A stretch of 64,000 nucleotides of DNA from positions 124,001 to 188,000 of the forward strand of contig NZ_BQXY01000006.1 in the NCBI RefSeq assembly GCF_024341905.1, read 5' to 3'. The DNA comes from Clostridium folliculivorans. Lineage in GTDB: Bacteria; Bacillota; Clostridia; Clostridiales; Clostridiaceae. Positions 35,277 through 43,240 of this stretch are shown here, one piece after another (position 1 is the stretch's first letter; each line of letters starts with the position of its first letter). The translations under genes and the position numbers were made by a program. The notes under the pieces were generated by a model. That model ran no database searches and had not been told where the DNA came from. It saw only the letters and a list, made by a program, of their open reading frames with translations.

Positions 35277-36671
35277 TTAATCCTCCAGTTTTAAATAGTT
35301 TTTTATATTTTTAAAGCAGATGCCTTCAATAATTTCTTTTAGTAGTTCAGTATCATTTTCAAATTCTTCATCATCTACTAGAGTTCCTATAAAGGTACAC
35401 AAGATTCTTCTAAAATAATCATGTCGTGCGTAGGATAAAAAGCTTCTTGAATCTGTAAGCATACCAACAAAGTAGGCTAAAGTGCCTTGACTTGCCAAAG
35501 CTTTTAAGTGTTCATTAATTCCTTCTTTATGATCGTTAAACCACCAAGCAGCACCAAATTGAACCTTTCCTTTTATTCCATCTTGTCCAAAGCAGTGAGG
35601 AAGTGCAGATAGTACAAGGTTATCCTTTGGGTTTAAGGTATATATTATTGTTTTAGGAAGAGCAGAGTCCTTATCCATTGAAGCTATCAGTCTTGATATG
35701 TGAGGTGCTATATTGAAATCATTCATGATATCAAAACCAGCATCGGGACCAAGCTTCTTAAACATTATTTCATTGTTATTTCTCATTGCTCCTAAATGAA
35801 GTTGCATTGTCCAACTATGTTTATTATACTCTTCTGCTAGTATTTTAAGAGTAAAGCACCTGAATTTTTCAGTCTCTTCAAAGGATAAATTATTTTCAAA
35901 TAATCTTTTCTTAAAGATTGCGGCTACCTCGGTTTCATCAGTGTCGAAATAATACAGGCTTTCAAGAGAATGATCAGAAAGCTTGCAACCAGCTTTATCA
36001 AAGTATTCTATACGCTTTTTTAATGCAGCTATTAAACTTTGATAGTTATAGATTTCTATAGAAGAACTTTTAGATAAAGCCTTCAAGTAATCGAAGTAAT
36101 CATCCTTTGTTATATTAAGAGCCTTATCTGGTCTGAAGGTTGGTAGTACCTTAAAGTCTAGTTCTTTTTCTCTTAGCAGCTTGTGATATTCTAAGTTATC
36201 AGTAGGATCATCTGTGGTACAGATAAGTTTTACCTTGGAGCTCGTTATAAACTTTACAGGAGACAAAGTTTCTTCTGAAATCTTCTTATTGCAGTATTCA
36301 TATATCTTTTCAGCATTGCTTTCCTTTAATATTTCATTTACACCAAAGAAATTCTTAAGCTCCATATTAGTCCAGTGGTATAAAGGACTTCCAATTAATC
36401 TTTCACAGGTTCTCGCCCACATTTTAAATTTATCAAAATCATTTGCATCACCAGTTATATAAGCTTCAGGCACCCCTGCATATCTCATAGCTCTCCACTT
36501 ATAGTGATCAAATTCAAGAAAAATCTTAGAGATATTACTGAATACCTTATCTTCATATATTTCTTTTGCTGATAGGTGACAGTGATAGTCATATATTGGA
36601 GCATTTTTTGCAATATCATTGTAAAGTAGTTTTGCTGTTTTTCCTTTTAACATAAAATCATTATCTAACAA
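35277..36671 (-). CDS. uxaC: Glucuronate isomerase
   Basis: A 464-residue uronate isomerase. [17 protein letters not shown] near the N-terminus (H-x-H of the amidohydrolase-fold), [20 protein letters not shown] near the C-terminus and the central RPDKALN and HLGAMRNNN segments are signature regions. It turns glucuronate into fructuronate (and galacturonate into tagaturonate), the entry step. Start TTG at 36671 with GAGGTGA upstream. First gene of a four-gene operon; the divergent AraC gene at 37334 is the likely regulator. Confidence 0.96.
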   Translation of the reverse strand: MLDNDFMLKGKTAKLLYNDIAKNAPIYDYHCHLSAKEIYEDKVFSNISKIFLEFDHYKWRAMRYAGVPEAYITGDANDFDKFKMWARTCERLIGSPLYHWTNMELKNFFGVNEILKESNAEKIYEYCNKKISEETLSPVKFITSSKVKLICTTDDPTDNLEYHKLLREKELDFKVLPTFRPDKALNITKDDYFDYLKALSKSSSIEIYNYQSLIAALKKRIEYFDKAGCKLSDHSLESLYYFDTDETEVAAIFKKRLFENNLSFEETEKFRCFTLKILAEEYNKHSWTMQLHLGAMRNNNEIMFKKLGPDAGFDIMNDFNIAPHISRLIASMDKDSALPKTIIYTLNPKDNLVLSALPHCFGQDGIKGKVQFGAAWWFNDHKEGINEHLKALASQGTLAYFVGMLTDSRSFLSYARHDYFRRILCTFIGTLVDDEEFENDTELLKEIIEGICFKNIKNYLKLED

Positions 36672-36939
36672 GTAATCACCTCATTTTTCCACTTTTAATT
36701 AACTTTACATATAATTAAAATGCGATTGAAAACAAATACATTTAACTTGTCTTTATTATAACCTTTATAGATTAAATGCAATATGTTATTATTGCTATAT
36801 AACTTGCAAAAATTGCTCTTATGAAATAATATAATTCTTAGTTAGATTTATTTAACGGATAAAAATTAAGTGATTATGCAGGAAATGCTATATGAGCAAG
36901 CTATTAGAATTAAATGATTTTTTCAGATGGAATGGCTCT

Positions 36940-37158
36940 AAAAAATCGATAATCGGTCTTCATTAGTGATTTTTTTACGCATCTGCCTTTTCTGAACGTA
37001 TGTGAAGAAATTCTGGCAGGCGACATATTTTGGCTTTTTACTTTTTAATCATATAGCCTTTTTATTTTCTTAAATTTAGGATATCAAATCCTTATAAAAA
37101 GTATTGATTATTAAAAAGTAAAACTGTACTGTTCGAACGAAGTGAGTTTACAGTTTTA
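36940..37158 (-). repeat. Dispersed structured element, copy D (minus strand)
   Basis: Read on minus: opening hairpin TAAAACTGTA/TACAGTTTTA (37158-37149 with 37128-37119); arm TACTTTTTA (rc of 37095-37103) pairing with TAAAAAGTA (rc of 37039-37047); CCTGCCAG (rc of 37013-37020); GGCAGATG (rc of 36980-36987); closing stem GATTTTTT with AAAAAATC (36940-36975). The long-range arms differ in sequence from copy B but still pair, and block order and spacing agree. Confidence 0.6.
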
Positions 37159-37199
37159 GCCATGGAATATGACAAAATTATATTAATTCTTTGCGAAGT

Positions 37200-37237
37200 C
37201 TCATTAAAGCATTGGAGGCATAACCACTTAATTTCAA
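37200..37237 (+). repeat. Dispersed 38-nt leader repeat, copy 2
   Basis: Same segment as 16035-16072 (33 of 38 identical), about 95 nt before the AraC gene. TTCTTTGCGAAGTC directly upstream (about 37187-37200) has its reverse complement at about 20354 after the RmlD-like gene. Confidence 0.6.
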
Positions 37238-37333
37238 CAATATATGAATACAAGTTCAAACTAAGCATATTTTGCAAATACAAATTGAAGTGAGAGACTG
37301 TACATATTAAGATAAATTAAGAGGTGGGATTTA

Positions 37334-38194
37334 GTGAAGAAGAGAACTCATGAGTACCAAACTCGTCAATATATGTTATCCAGTGATTATGAGATATATC
37401 ATTATTTGAATAGTGATATAAGAAGTATAAATATACACCACCATGATTTTTATGAGTTTTATTTCTTTATCTCAGGAGATGTAACTTATCTAATTGAAGG
37501 AAAATCATATAAATTAGAACCTGGTAATATAGTTTTGATTAACTCAAAAGAGCTGCATCAAGCAGTGATAAATTCTGAGGAAGCATACTATGAAAGAATT
37601 GTTCTTTGGATAAATAAAGCTTTCTTAAAGAAACTTTCTAATGATGAAACAGATCTTTCACTTTGTTTTGAAGGTTTTAATAAGAAGAATGTGATGAGTA
37701 CGGATATTGAGCAGCAAAAAAATATTAGGTTCATTCTTAATAAATTAGTTGATTTAGAAAATTATCAAGGAATAGGCTATGAATTGCTTTATAAAGCTTA
37801 TATCACAGAGCTTATGGTACATATAAATAATCTTGCTTTTAATGAAAGTGCAGAGCTAAGCGTAGATATGAAAAAAAGCAATCTTATTGATGGAATAATT
37901 GAGTACATCAATAATCATATAGAAGAAGATATAACCGTTGACCAAATAGCAGAACAGTTTTATCTCAGCAAGTTTCATTTGTCTAGAGAGTTTAAAAAAT
38001 ACACAGGGACTACAATTCATAGATATATAGTTCAGAAGAAACTGATAGAGGCTAAGGAGCTAATATTAAAAGAAGTTCCAATTATCGATGTTTATAAACA
38101 ATGCGGTTTTGGGGACTATTCTAACTTCTTTAGAGCTTTTAAAAATGAGTATGGAATTACACCGAAGCAGTATTATGAGGCAATGGTAAAGTGA
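37334..38194 (+). CDS. AraC-family regulator with cupin sensor
   Basis: A 286-residue regulator. The N-terminal cupin (NIHHHDFYEFYFFISGDVTYLIEGKSYKLEPGNIVLINSKELHQ) probably binds a sugar; the C-terminal part has two AraC HTHs (ITVDQIAEQFYLSKFHLSREFKKYTGTTIHRYI and IIDVYKQCGFGDYSNFFRAFKNEYGITPKQYYE). GTG start with GAGGTGG. It is divergent from the uronate operon and lies 24 nt before the second LevR-type gene, so it may control both sides: glucuronate use on one side, the GH2 PTS module on the other. Confidence 0.9.
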   Translation: MKKRTHEYQTRQYMLSSDYEIYHYLNSDIRSINIHHHDFYEFYFFISGDVTYLIEGKSYKLEPGNIVLINSKELHQAVINSEEAYYERIVLWINKAFLKKLSNDETDLSLCFEGFNKKNVMSTDIEQQKNIRFILNKLVDLENYQGIGYELLYKAYITELMVHINNLAFNESAELSVDMKKSNLIDGIIEYINNHIEEDITVDQIAEQFYLSKFHLSREFKKYTGTTIHRYIVQKKLIEAKELILKEVPIIDVYKQCGFGDYSNFFRAFKNEYGITPKQYYEAMVK

Positions 38195-38218
38195 AAGTAA
38201 AGTGAGGTGAGTTAATAG

Positions 38219-40909
38219 ATGAAAAGAATTGATTTGATTCTTAATAAACTTAAGGAAATAAAATCTTCAAAGCCCGATGGAGTATCTGCTTCAGAGCTTG
38301 CTGAAGAATTAGATCTCATGAGAGGAAATGTAAGTAATGATTTAAATAAATTAGTTGCTGAAGGAAAGGCAGTTAAGATAAAGGGTAAGCCAACATTATT
38401 TATAGCTGTGGATGAGGAAGCTAAGGTGTCTGATATATCAGTAATAAACAAGTTTTCAGAAACTAATCCTAGTTTATATACTGCTTTAGAGCAAGCTAAG
38501 GCAGCTATATTGTACCCTCCTAATGGAATGAACATATTGCTACTTGGAGAGACTGGTGTAGGTAAGTCAACTTTTGCAAGTCTTATCTATAAATATGCTA
38601 CAGAGATGATGGTAAGGTCTAAAGAAAGTCCTTTTATAACCTTTAACTGTGCAGACTATGCAAATAATCCTCAGTTACTGCTTGGTCAGCTTTTTGGAGT
38701 GAAAAAGGGTGCATATACAGGTGCAGATTTTGATAAAGCTGGACTTTTAGAAAAAGCAGATGGTGGAATTTTGTTTTTAGATGAAGTACATAGATTGCCG
38801 GCGGAAGGGCAAGAAATGTTCTTTACTTTTATGGATAGAGGTGTATATAGAAGACTTGGTGAGACAGAAAGTGAAAGAAGTGCTAAGGTGCTCATAATTG
38901 CTGCAACTACTGAAAATCCAGATACTACTTTGCTTCAGACCTTTACAAGAAGAATCCCTATGGTAATAACAATACCTGCTCTAAGAAACAGAGGAGTAGA
39001 AGAGCGATTTAATCTTATAAAGCAGTTTATGATAGAAGAGTCTGGGAGACTTGGTAGGAGTATCAAGGTGTCTATAAACTCAATAAAAGCATTTTTATTT
39101 TATGACTGTAAGAGTAATGTAGGACAGCTTAAATCAGATATTCAACTTGCTTGTGCTAGAGCTTATGCGGATTTTTTATCAAATAGAAAAAAAGAAATCA
39201 GTATAAGTAGTTTAGATTTACCTACATACATTAGAGAAGGGTTATATAAGGAAATAGAACATAGACAACTGTGGAACAAGTTAGTTGACATAAATAAGAG
39301 ATATTGTATCTTTGATAAAGATGAAGAAAAGATGATATTCGAAGAAAACAGTTATGACGAAAATATCTATGAAATGCTTGAGATGAAGACTAGAGACCTT
39401 AAAGCAAAAGGAATAAAAGGTACAGAATTCGAAAAAGAAATGGAAAACAACATAGAGGATTACTTTAAAAAGTATATTACCAAATTTAATTACAAAGTAG
39501 ATACTGCCAACCTAGAGACTATAGTAGAACCTCATATAATGAAGGTAGTTGAAAAGGTAATTAATTTCTGTGAAGAAGAATTAAAGAGAAAGTTAGATAA
39601 GCATATATACTATGGGTTAGCAGTTCACATAAATAATGCAGTAGATAGAATAAGAAGGAATAAAAAGATTGAAAACTTAGAGCTAAATAACATAAGAAAA
39701 CAACATAGCAGAGAGTTTAATATAGCTATAGATGTTCTAAAAATACTTGAACAATCACTAGATATACAAATACCTGTGGATGAAGCTGGCTTTATCACTA
39801 TGTTTTTAATATATCATAATGAGGCGCTTAAAAAGACTTATAATAATGTAAAGGTGATTATTATAGCTCATGGAGAAACTACAGCTACCTCTATGGCTGA
39901 TGCAGTAAATGGACTTTTAGGCTCAGATTATTCAAGAGGGATAAATGCGCCAATAGATGAAAAGCCTCAAATAACTTTAGAAAAGATTAAAGAATATATT
40001 AGAAAAAATAATATTGATTCAGAAATATTATTTCTAGTGGATATGGGATCCCTTGCTACCTTTGGAAGAGAGATAGAAAAAGAATTTAAGATAAAAACGA
40101 GAACTATTCCTCTAGTTAGTACACTGCATTGCATTGAAGCTACTAGAAAAGCAATGCTCGGTTATTCTTTAGATGACATATATAGAGAGACTTTAGAAGT
40201 CAATAATTTATATGATAATAATTCACTTGATTACATACCGGAGACTAGTGAAGAAAAGAGGCTTGCTATAGTAACAATTTGTACTACAGGAGAAGGCAGC
40301 GCTAAAGCTATGAAAGGAATACTTGAGAGAACCCTTAAGTTTGAAAGTAGTCTGCTTGATATAGTTCCTGTGAATTTTATAGGGAAAGAAAATATATATG
40401 ATAGATTAGAAAAACTATCAAATAAATATGAGATATTATGCATAATTAGTCCTTTTGATCTTGAGGCTGATTACATACAGTTTAAATTAGATCATATTAT
40501 AGCTGGCAATGCCTCAGAAAATATTCAAGATTTAATAGATAGAGAAAAAGTTTATATAAAGATGGAAGAAACTTTGGAACATCAATTGAGGAATATTGAT
40601 GGAAAAGCTATTGTTAAGGATATAAAAAGATTTTGCAGAAATGTTACAAAGGCAATGAATATAAAGCTTACCTCAAATGCACTGATAGGAATAACTCTTC
40701 ATATGGCAGTAATGGTAGATAGATTAAGTGGAAATGAAGTTATTGAAACTTATAGAAATAAAGAAAGCTATATAAGAGAAAACTTAGAATTGTATAGATT
40801 AATAAAAAGTGAATGTGCATTGCTTAACACCAAATATACAATTCTTATTTCTGAAGATGAGATCTGTTACCTTATGAACCTATTTACTATGAAAAATAGG
40901 GTAAAATAA
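38219..40909 (+). CDS. LevR-type sigma-54 activator with PRD and PTS-like domains (2)
   Basis: An 896-residue activator. HTH about 1-65 (VSASELAEELDLMRGNVSNDLNKL); AAA+ domain about 85-330 with Walker A GETGVGKS (110-117), a GAYTGA loop and GGILFLDE Walker B; PRD1 in the centre (LAVHINNAVDRIR); EIIA-like domain with His551 in AHGETTA; EIIB-like domain with Cys688 in CTTGEGSA; C-terminal PRD2 (ITLHMAVMVDRL). Closely similar along its whole length to the activator at 51815, less so to the one at 2031. It probably drives the sigma-54 promoter at 41052. It sits in one transcript with the AraC gene, which is not usual. Confidence 0.93.
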   Translation: MKRIDLILNKLKEIKSSKPDGVSASELAEELDLMRGNVSNDLNKLVAEGKAVKIKGKPTLFIAVDEEAKVSDISVINKFSETNPSLYTALEQAKAAILYPPNGMNILLLGETGVGKSTFASLIYKYATEMMVRSKESPFITFNCADYANNPQLLLGQLFGVKKGAYTGADFDKAGLLEKADGGILFLDEVHRLPAEGQEMFFTFMDRGVYRRLGETESERSAKVLIIAATTENPDTTLLQTFTRRIPMVITIPALRNRGVEERFNLIKQFMIEESGRLGRSIKVSINSIKAFLFYDCKSNVGQLKSDIQLACARAYADFLSNRKKEISISSLDLPTYIREGLYKEIEHRQLWNKLVDINKRYCIFDKDEEKMIFEENSYDENIYEMLEMKTRDLKAKGIKGTEFEKEMENNIEDYFKKYITKFNYKVDTANLETIVEPHIMKVVEKVINFCEEELKRKLDKHIYYGLAVHINNAVDRIRRNKKIENLELNNIRKQHSREFNIAIDVLKILEQSLDIQIPVDEAGFITMFLIYHNEALKKTYNNVKVIIIAHGETTATSMADAVNGLLGSDYSRGINAPIDEKPQITLEKIKEYIRKNNIDSEILFLVDMGSLATFGREIEKEFKIKTRTIPLVSTLHCIEATRKAMLGYSLDDIYRETLEVNNLYDNNSLDYIPETSEEKRLAIVTICTTGEGSAKAMKGILERTLKFESSLLDIVPVNFIGKENIYDRLEKLSNKYEILCIISPFDLEADYIQFKLDHIIAGNASENIQDLIDREKVYIKMEETLEHQLRNIDGKAIVKDIKRFCRNVTKAMNIKLTSNALIGITLHMAVMVDRLSGNEVIETYRNKESYIRENLELYRLIKSECALLNTKYTILISEDEICYLMNLFTMKNRVK

Positions 40910-40957
40910 AGCACATCAGCAATGTGCTTTGAAAAGTTTTCGAAAAGTAAAGCACAT
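40908..40957 (+). promoter_or_regulatory. AAAGCACAT repeats, candidate activator sites
   Basis: AAAGCACAT at 40908-40916 and 40949-40957, with the inverted copy ATGTGCTTT at 40922-40930. The first two also form a hairpin right at the end of the activator gene. The set lies about 95-145 nt upstream of the -24 element at 41052, a usual enhancer distance. Confidence 0.5.
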
Positions 40958-41051
40958 TAATACTTTTTGAAAGCTTTTTTATTTTGCCTTCAAATGTTGA
41001 TAAACAGGCACTTATAAAGTGAAATTTAAATAAATAATTATGATTTCTGCT

Positions 41052-41068
41052 TTGGCACGGGTCTTGCT
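41052..41068 (+). promoter_or_regulatory. Sigma-54 promoter of the GH2 PTS module
   Basis: TTGGCAC (41052-41058), GGGTC, TTGCT (41064-41068), a consensus RpoN site about 50 nt before the IIA gene. Confidence 0.88.
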
Positions 41069-41119
41069 TTATATATAGGCGTAAGGCAAATAAAAAAATG
41101 TTGATTAGAAGGTGAAGCA

Positions 41120-41437
41120 ATGGAAACAGTAGATAAAGAACAAATAGTTATGGAACTTATAGTAAATGGCGGTGATGCAAGAAGTAAAGCAATGCATGCG
41201 ATAAAGCTAGCTAAAAAAGGTGAGCTTCAGGCTGCGAAGGATAAAATAAAGGAAGCAAATGAAGCATTAAATAAAGCTCACAACTTCCAAACTAGCTTAA
41301 TACAAGGTGAATCAGCTGGTGACAAGGTTGAAATAAGCTTACTTATGATTCACGCACAGGACCACTTAATGAATGCAATCACTGTACGTGATTTAGCACA
41401 AGAAATGATTTCAATGTATGAAGAGTTTAGAAAATAA
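41120..41437 (+). CDS. PTS lactose/cellobiose-family EIIA
   Basis: A 105-residue trimeric helical EIIA of the lactose/N,N'-diacetylchitobiose family. VMELIVNGGDARSKAMHAIKLAKKGE is the family N-terminus; LLMIHAQDHLMNAI places the phospho-His at residue 78, as in LacA-type proteins, with the metal-binding Asp following. It carries phosphate from HPr to the Cys of EIIB. First gene of the operon under the sigma-54 promoter at 41052. Paralogue of the EIIA at 54628. Confidence 0.94.
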   Translation: METVDKEQIVMELIVNGGDARSKAMHAIKLAKKGELQAAKDKIKEANEALNKAHNFQTSLIQGESAGDKVEISLLMIHAQDHLMNAITVRDLAQEMISMYEEFRK

Positions 41438-41524
41438 AACTATTAATATGTATTAGTTAACAAAACAAGCTTGTTTAAAAATAGATTCAAAACAAAATAA
41501 TAGAAGTTTTAGGAGGAAGAAATT

Positions 41525-41830
41525 ATGAAATATATTACATTAGTTTGTGCAGCAGGAATGTCAACAAGTATTTTAATGGCTAAGATGCAAGAGAGTGCAA
41601 AGAAAAAAGGAATTGAAGCAAAGATAATAGCTATGTCAGAGTCTAAGTTTGAAGAATATGAAGAACCAACAGAAGTTTTACTTTTAGGACCTCAAATAGC
41701 TTACTTAGAAGACGAAATAAGAGAAAAATACGAACCTAAGGGAATAAAGGTTGCAGTAATAGATATGATGGACTACGGTACTTTAAATGGTGAAAACGTA
41801 TTAAATGATGCACTTGCATTATTAGGTTAA
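41525..41830 (+). CDS. PTS cellobiose-family EIIB
   Basis: A 101-residue EIIB. The P-loop-like start MKYITLVCAAGMSTSILMAKM puts the phosphorylated Cys at residue 8; VLLLGPQIAYLEDEIR and VIDMMDYGTLNGE are family segments. It passes phosphate to the sugar at EIIC. AGGAGGAAG precedes ATG; the gap to EIIC is 48 nt. Paralogue of the EIIB at 55107. Confidence 0.94.
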   Translation: MKYITLVCAAGMSTSILMAKMQESAKKKGIEAKIIAMSESKFEEYEEPTEVLLLGPQIAYLEDEIREKYEPKGIKVAVIDMMDYGTLNGENVLNDALALLG

Positions 41831-41878
41831 TTATATAAAGAAACATATCAAAGGTTAAATACTAAAGGGGGATTAATA

Positions 41879-43168
41879 ATGTCTAAATTAGATTCAAAAG
41901 CTATTAATAAAAAACTTGCTCCGACATTAAATAAAATTCAAAAAAGTAAATTGGCAAACGGAATCACTGGGGGAATGATGGTAGCAATGCCAGTGACACT
42001 TTTAGGTGCATTTGCTTCACTATTCTTAAATCTACAAATTCCTGCATATAAAAGCTTTATTGCTAGCTCAGGAATAGCTGCGGTTTTAAATACATCTATT
42101 CAATTTTCAACTAACTTTTTAGCAGTGGTGTTTTTAATTACTATTGCAGGTAGTTATGCAAAACAGTATAAAGAAGATCCAATTTTACCATCTTTATTAG
42201 CAGCGGTGTGTTTCTTTGTGGTGACACCACTTTCTGTAACTAAAGTAAACAATGCTACTATTACGTCAATACCAATGGATTGGCTAGGCGCAAAGGGAAT
42301 ATTCTCAGCAATGATCATAAGTTTAGTAGCAACAAGACTATATATTATTGTTAAACAAAAAGGTTGGACTATCAAGATGCCAGCTAGTGTACCACCAGTA
42401 GTATCTAGTAGTTTTAGTAGTTTAATACCAGGATTCGCAGTTGTAATATTGTTCTTAGCTATCTCAGGAATTTTTGCAGCAACTCCGTATAAGACTATGC
42501 ATGCATTTATATATGCTTTTATTCAAACTCCGCTTCAAGGTGTTGGTGGAAACATAGTATCAGTTATACTTTTATGGACATTTGCTCAAGTGTTATGGTT
42601 CTTTGGTATACATGGAACCTTGGTTATTTACTCAGTAGTTGCTCCAATATTTGCAGCAATGGATGCGGCACAATTAACTGCTTATTCAGCAGGCCAAGCA
42701 CTTCCAAATATAACAGGACGTGCATTTGTTAGTACTTATACTATGAGTGCAAGTGCAATTGGGTTTGCCTTACTTATGTTATTATTCGCAAAGAGTAAGC
42801 AATACAAAACCTTAGGTAAATTAGCAACATTACCATCACTTTTTGGTATAAGTGAACCATTAGTTTTCGGTACACCATTAGTATTCAATGTAAGATTTGT
42901 GGTACCATTTGTATTTATGAATGCAATCAATATAACTATTGCTTATGCCTTGACTGCTATAGGTATAGTTCCAAGAGTAGCTGGAATGGCTCCAATGACT
43001 GGTATGCCAATAGTATTCAGTGGACTTATGGAAGGAAGCTGGAAGATAGCTGTTCTTCAAGTGTTACTTGTTGTTTTAGAAATGGCAGTTTGGTATCCTT
43101 TCTTTAGAAAAGCAGATAAAGAAGCTTACGCTCAAGAACAAGAAATAGCAGTAGAAGAAGTAAAATAA
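41879..43168 (+). CDS. PTS cellobiose-family EIIC (permease)
   Basis: A 429-residue membrane permease with about ten hydrophobic segments. The N-terminus KLAPTLNKIQKSKLANGITGGMMVAMPVTLLGA and the late motif PSLFGISEPLVFGTPLVFNVRFVVPFV (the G-I-x-E-P loop of EIIC-Cel) define the family. It takes up beta-linked disaccharides with phosphorylation at C6. It is followed after a short hairpin by the GH2 gene. Paralogue of 55449-56726. Confidence 0.94.
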   Translation: MSKLDSKAINKKLAPTLNKIQKSKLANGITGGMMVAMPVTLLGAFASLFLNLQIPAYKSFIASSGIAAVLNTSIQFSTNFLAVVFLITIAGSYAKQYKEDPILPSLLAAVCFFVVTPLSVTKVNNATITSIPMDWLGAKGIFSAMIISLVATRLYIIVKQKGWTIKMPASVPPVVSSSFSSLIPGFAVVILFLAISGIFAATPYKTMHAFIYAFIQTPLQGVGGNIVSVILLWTFAQVLWFFGIHGTLVIYSVVAPIFAAMDAAQLTAYSAGQALPNITGRAFVSTYTMSASAIGFALLMLLFAKSKQYKTLGKLATLPSLFGISEPLVFGTPLVFNVRFVVPFVFMNAINITIAYALTAIGIVPRVAGMAPMTGMPIVFSGLMEGSWKIAVLQVLLVVLEMAVWYPFFRKADKEAYAQEQEIAVEEVK

Positions 43169-43176
43169 TACAGGTT

Positions 43177-43206
43177 TAAGTTCACCTTATCTATAGGGTG
43201 AACTTA
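43177..43206 (+). repeat. Intercistronic hairpin between EIIC and GH2
   Basis: AAGTTCACC (43178-43186) pairs with GGTGAACTT (43197-43205), with a 10-nt loop and no strong T-run. It probably tunes the level of GH2 relative to the transporter; a similar hairpin sits at the same place in the second module (56736). Confidence 0.6.
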
Positions 43207-43240
43207 TATTTTAAATCAATATAAAAGCAGGTGAAAATAA

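Larger units (their letters stand above)
36672..37333. other. Gene-free divergent region with element D and a leader repeat
   Basis: Holds the minus promoter region of the uronate operon (a TTGCAT/TATAAT-like pair reads on the minus strand near 36755-36790), repeat copy D (36940-37158, minus), and the second copy of the 38-nt leader repeat (37200-37237) before the AraC gene. No credible gene. Confidence 0.55.
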
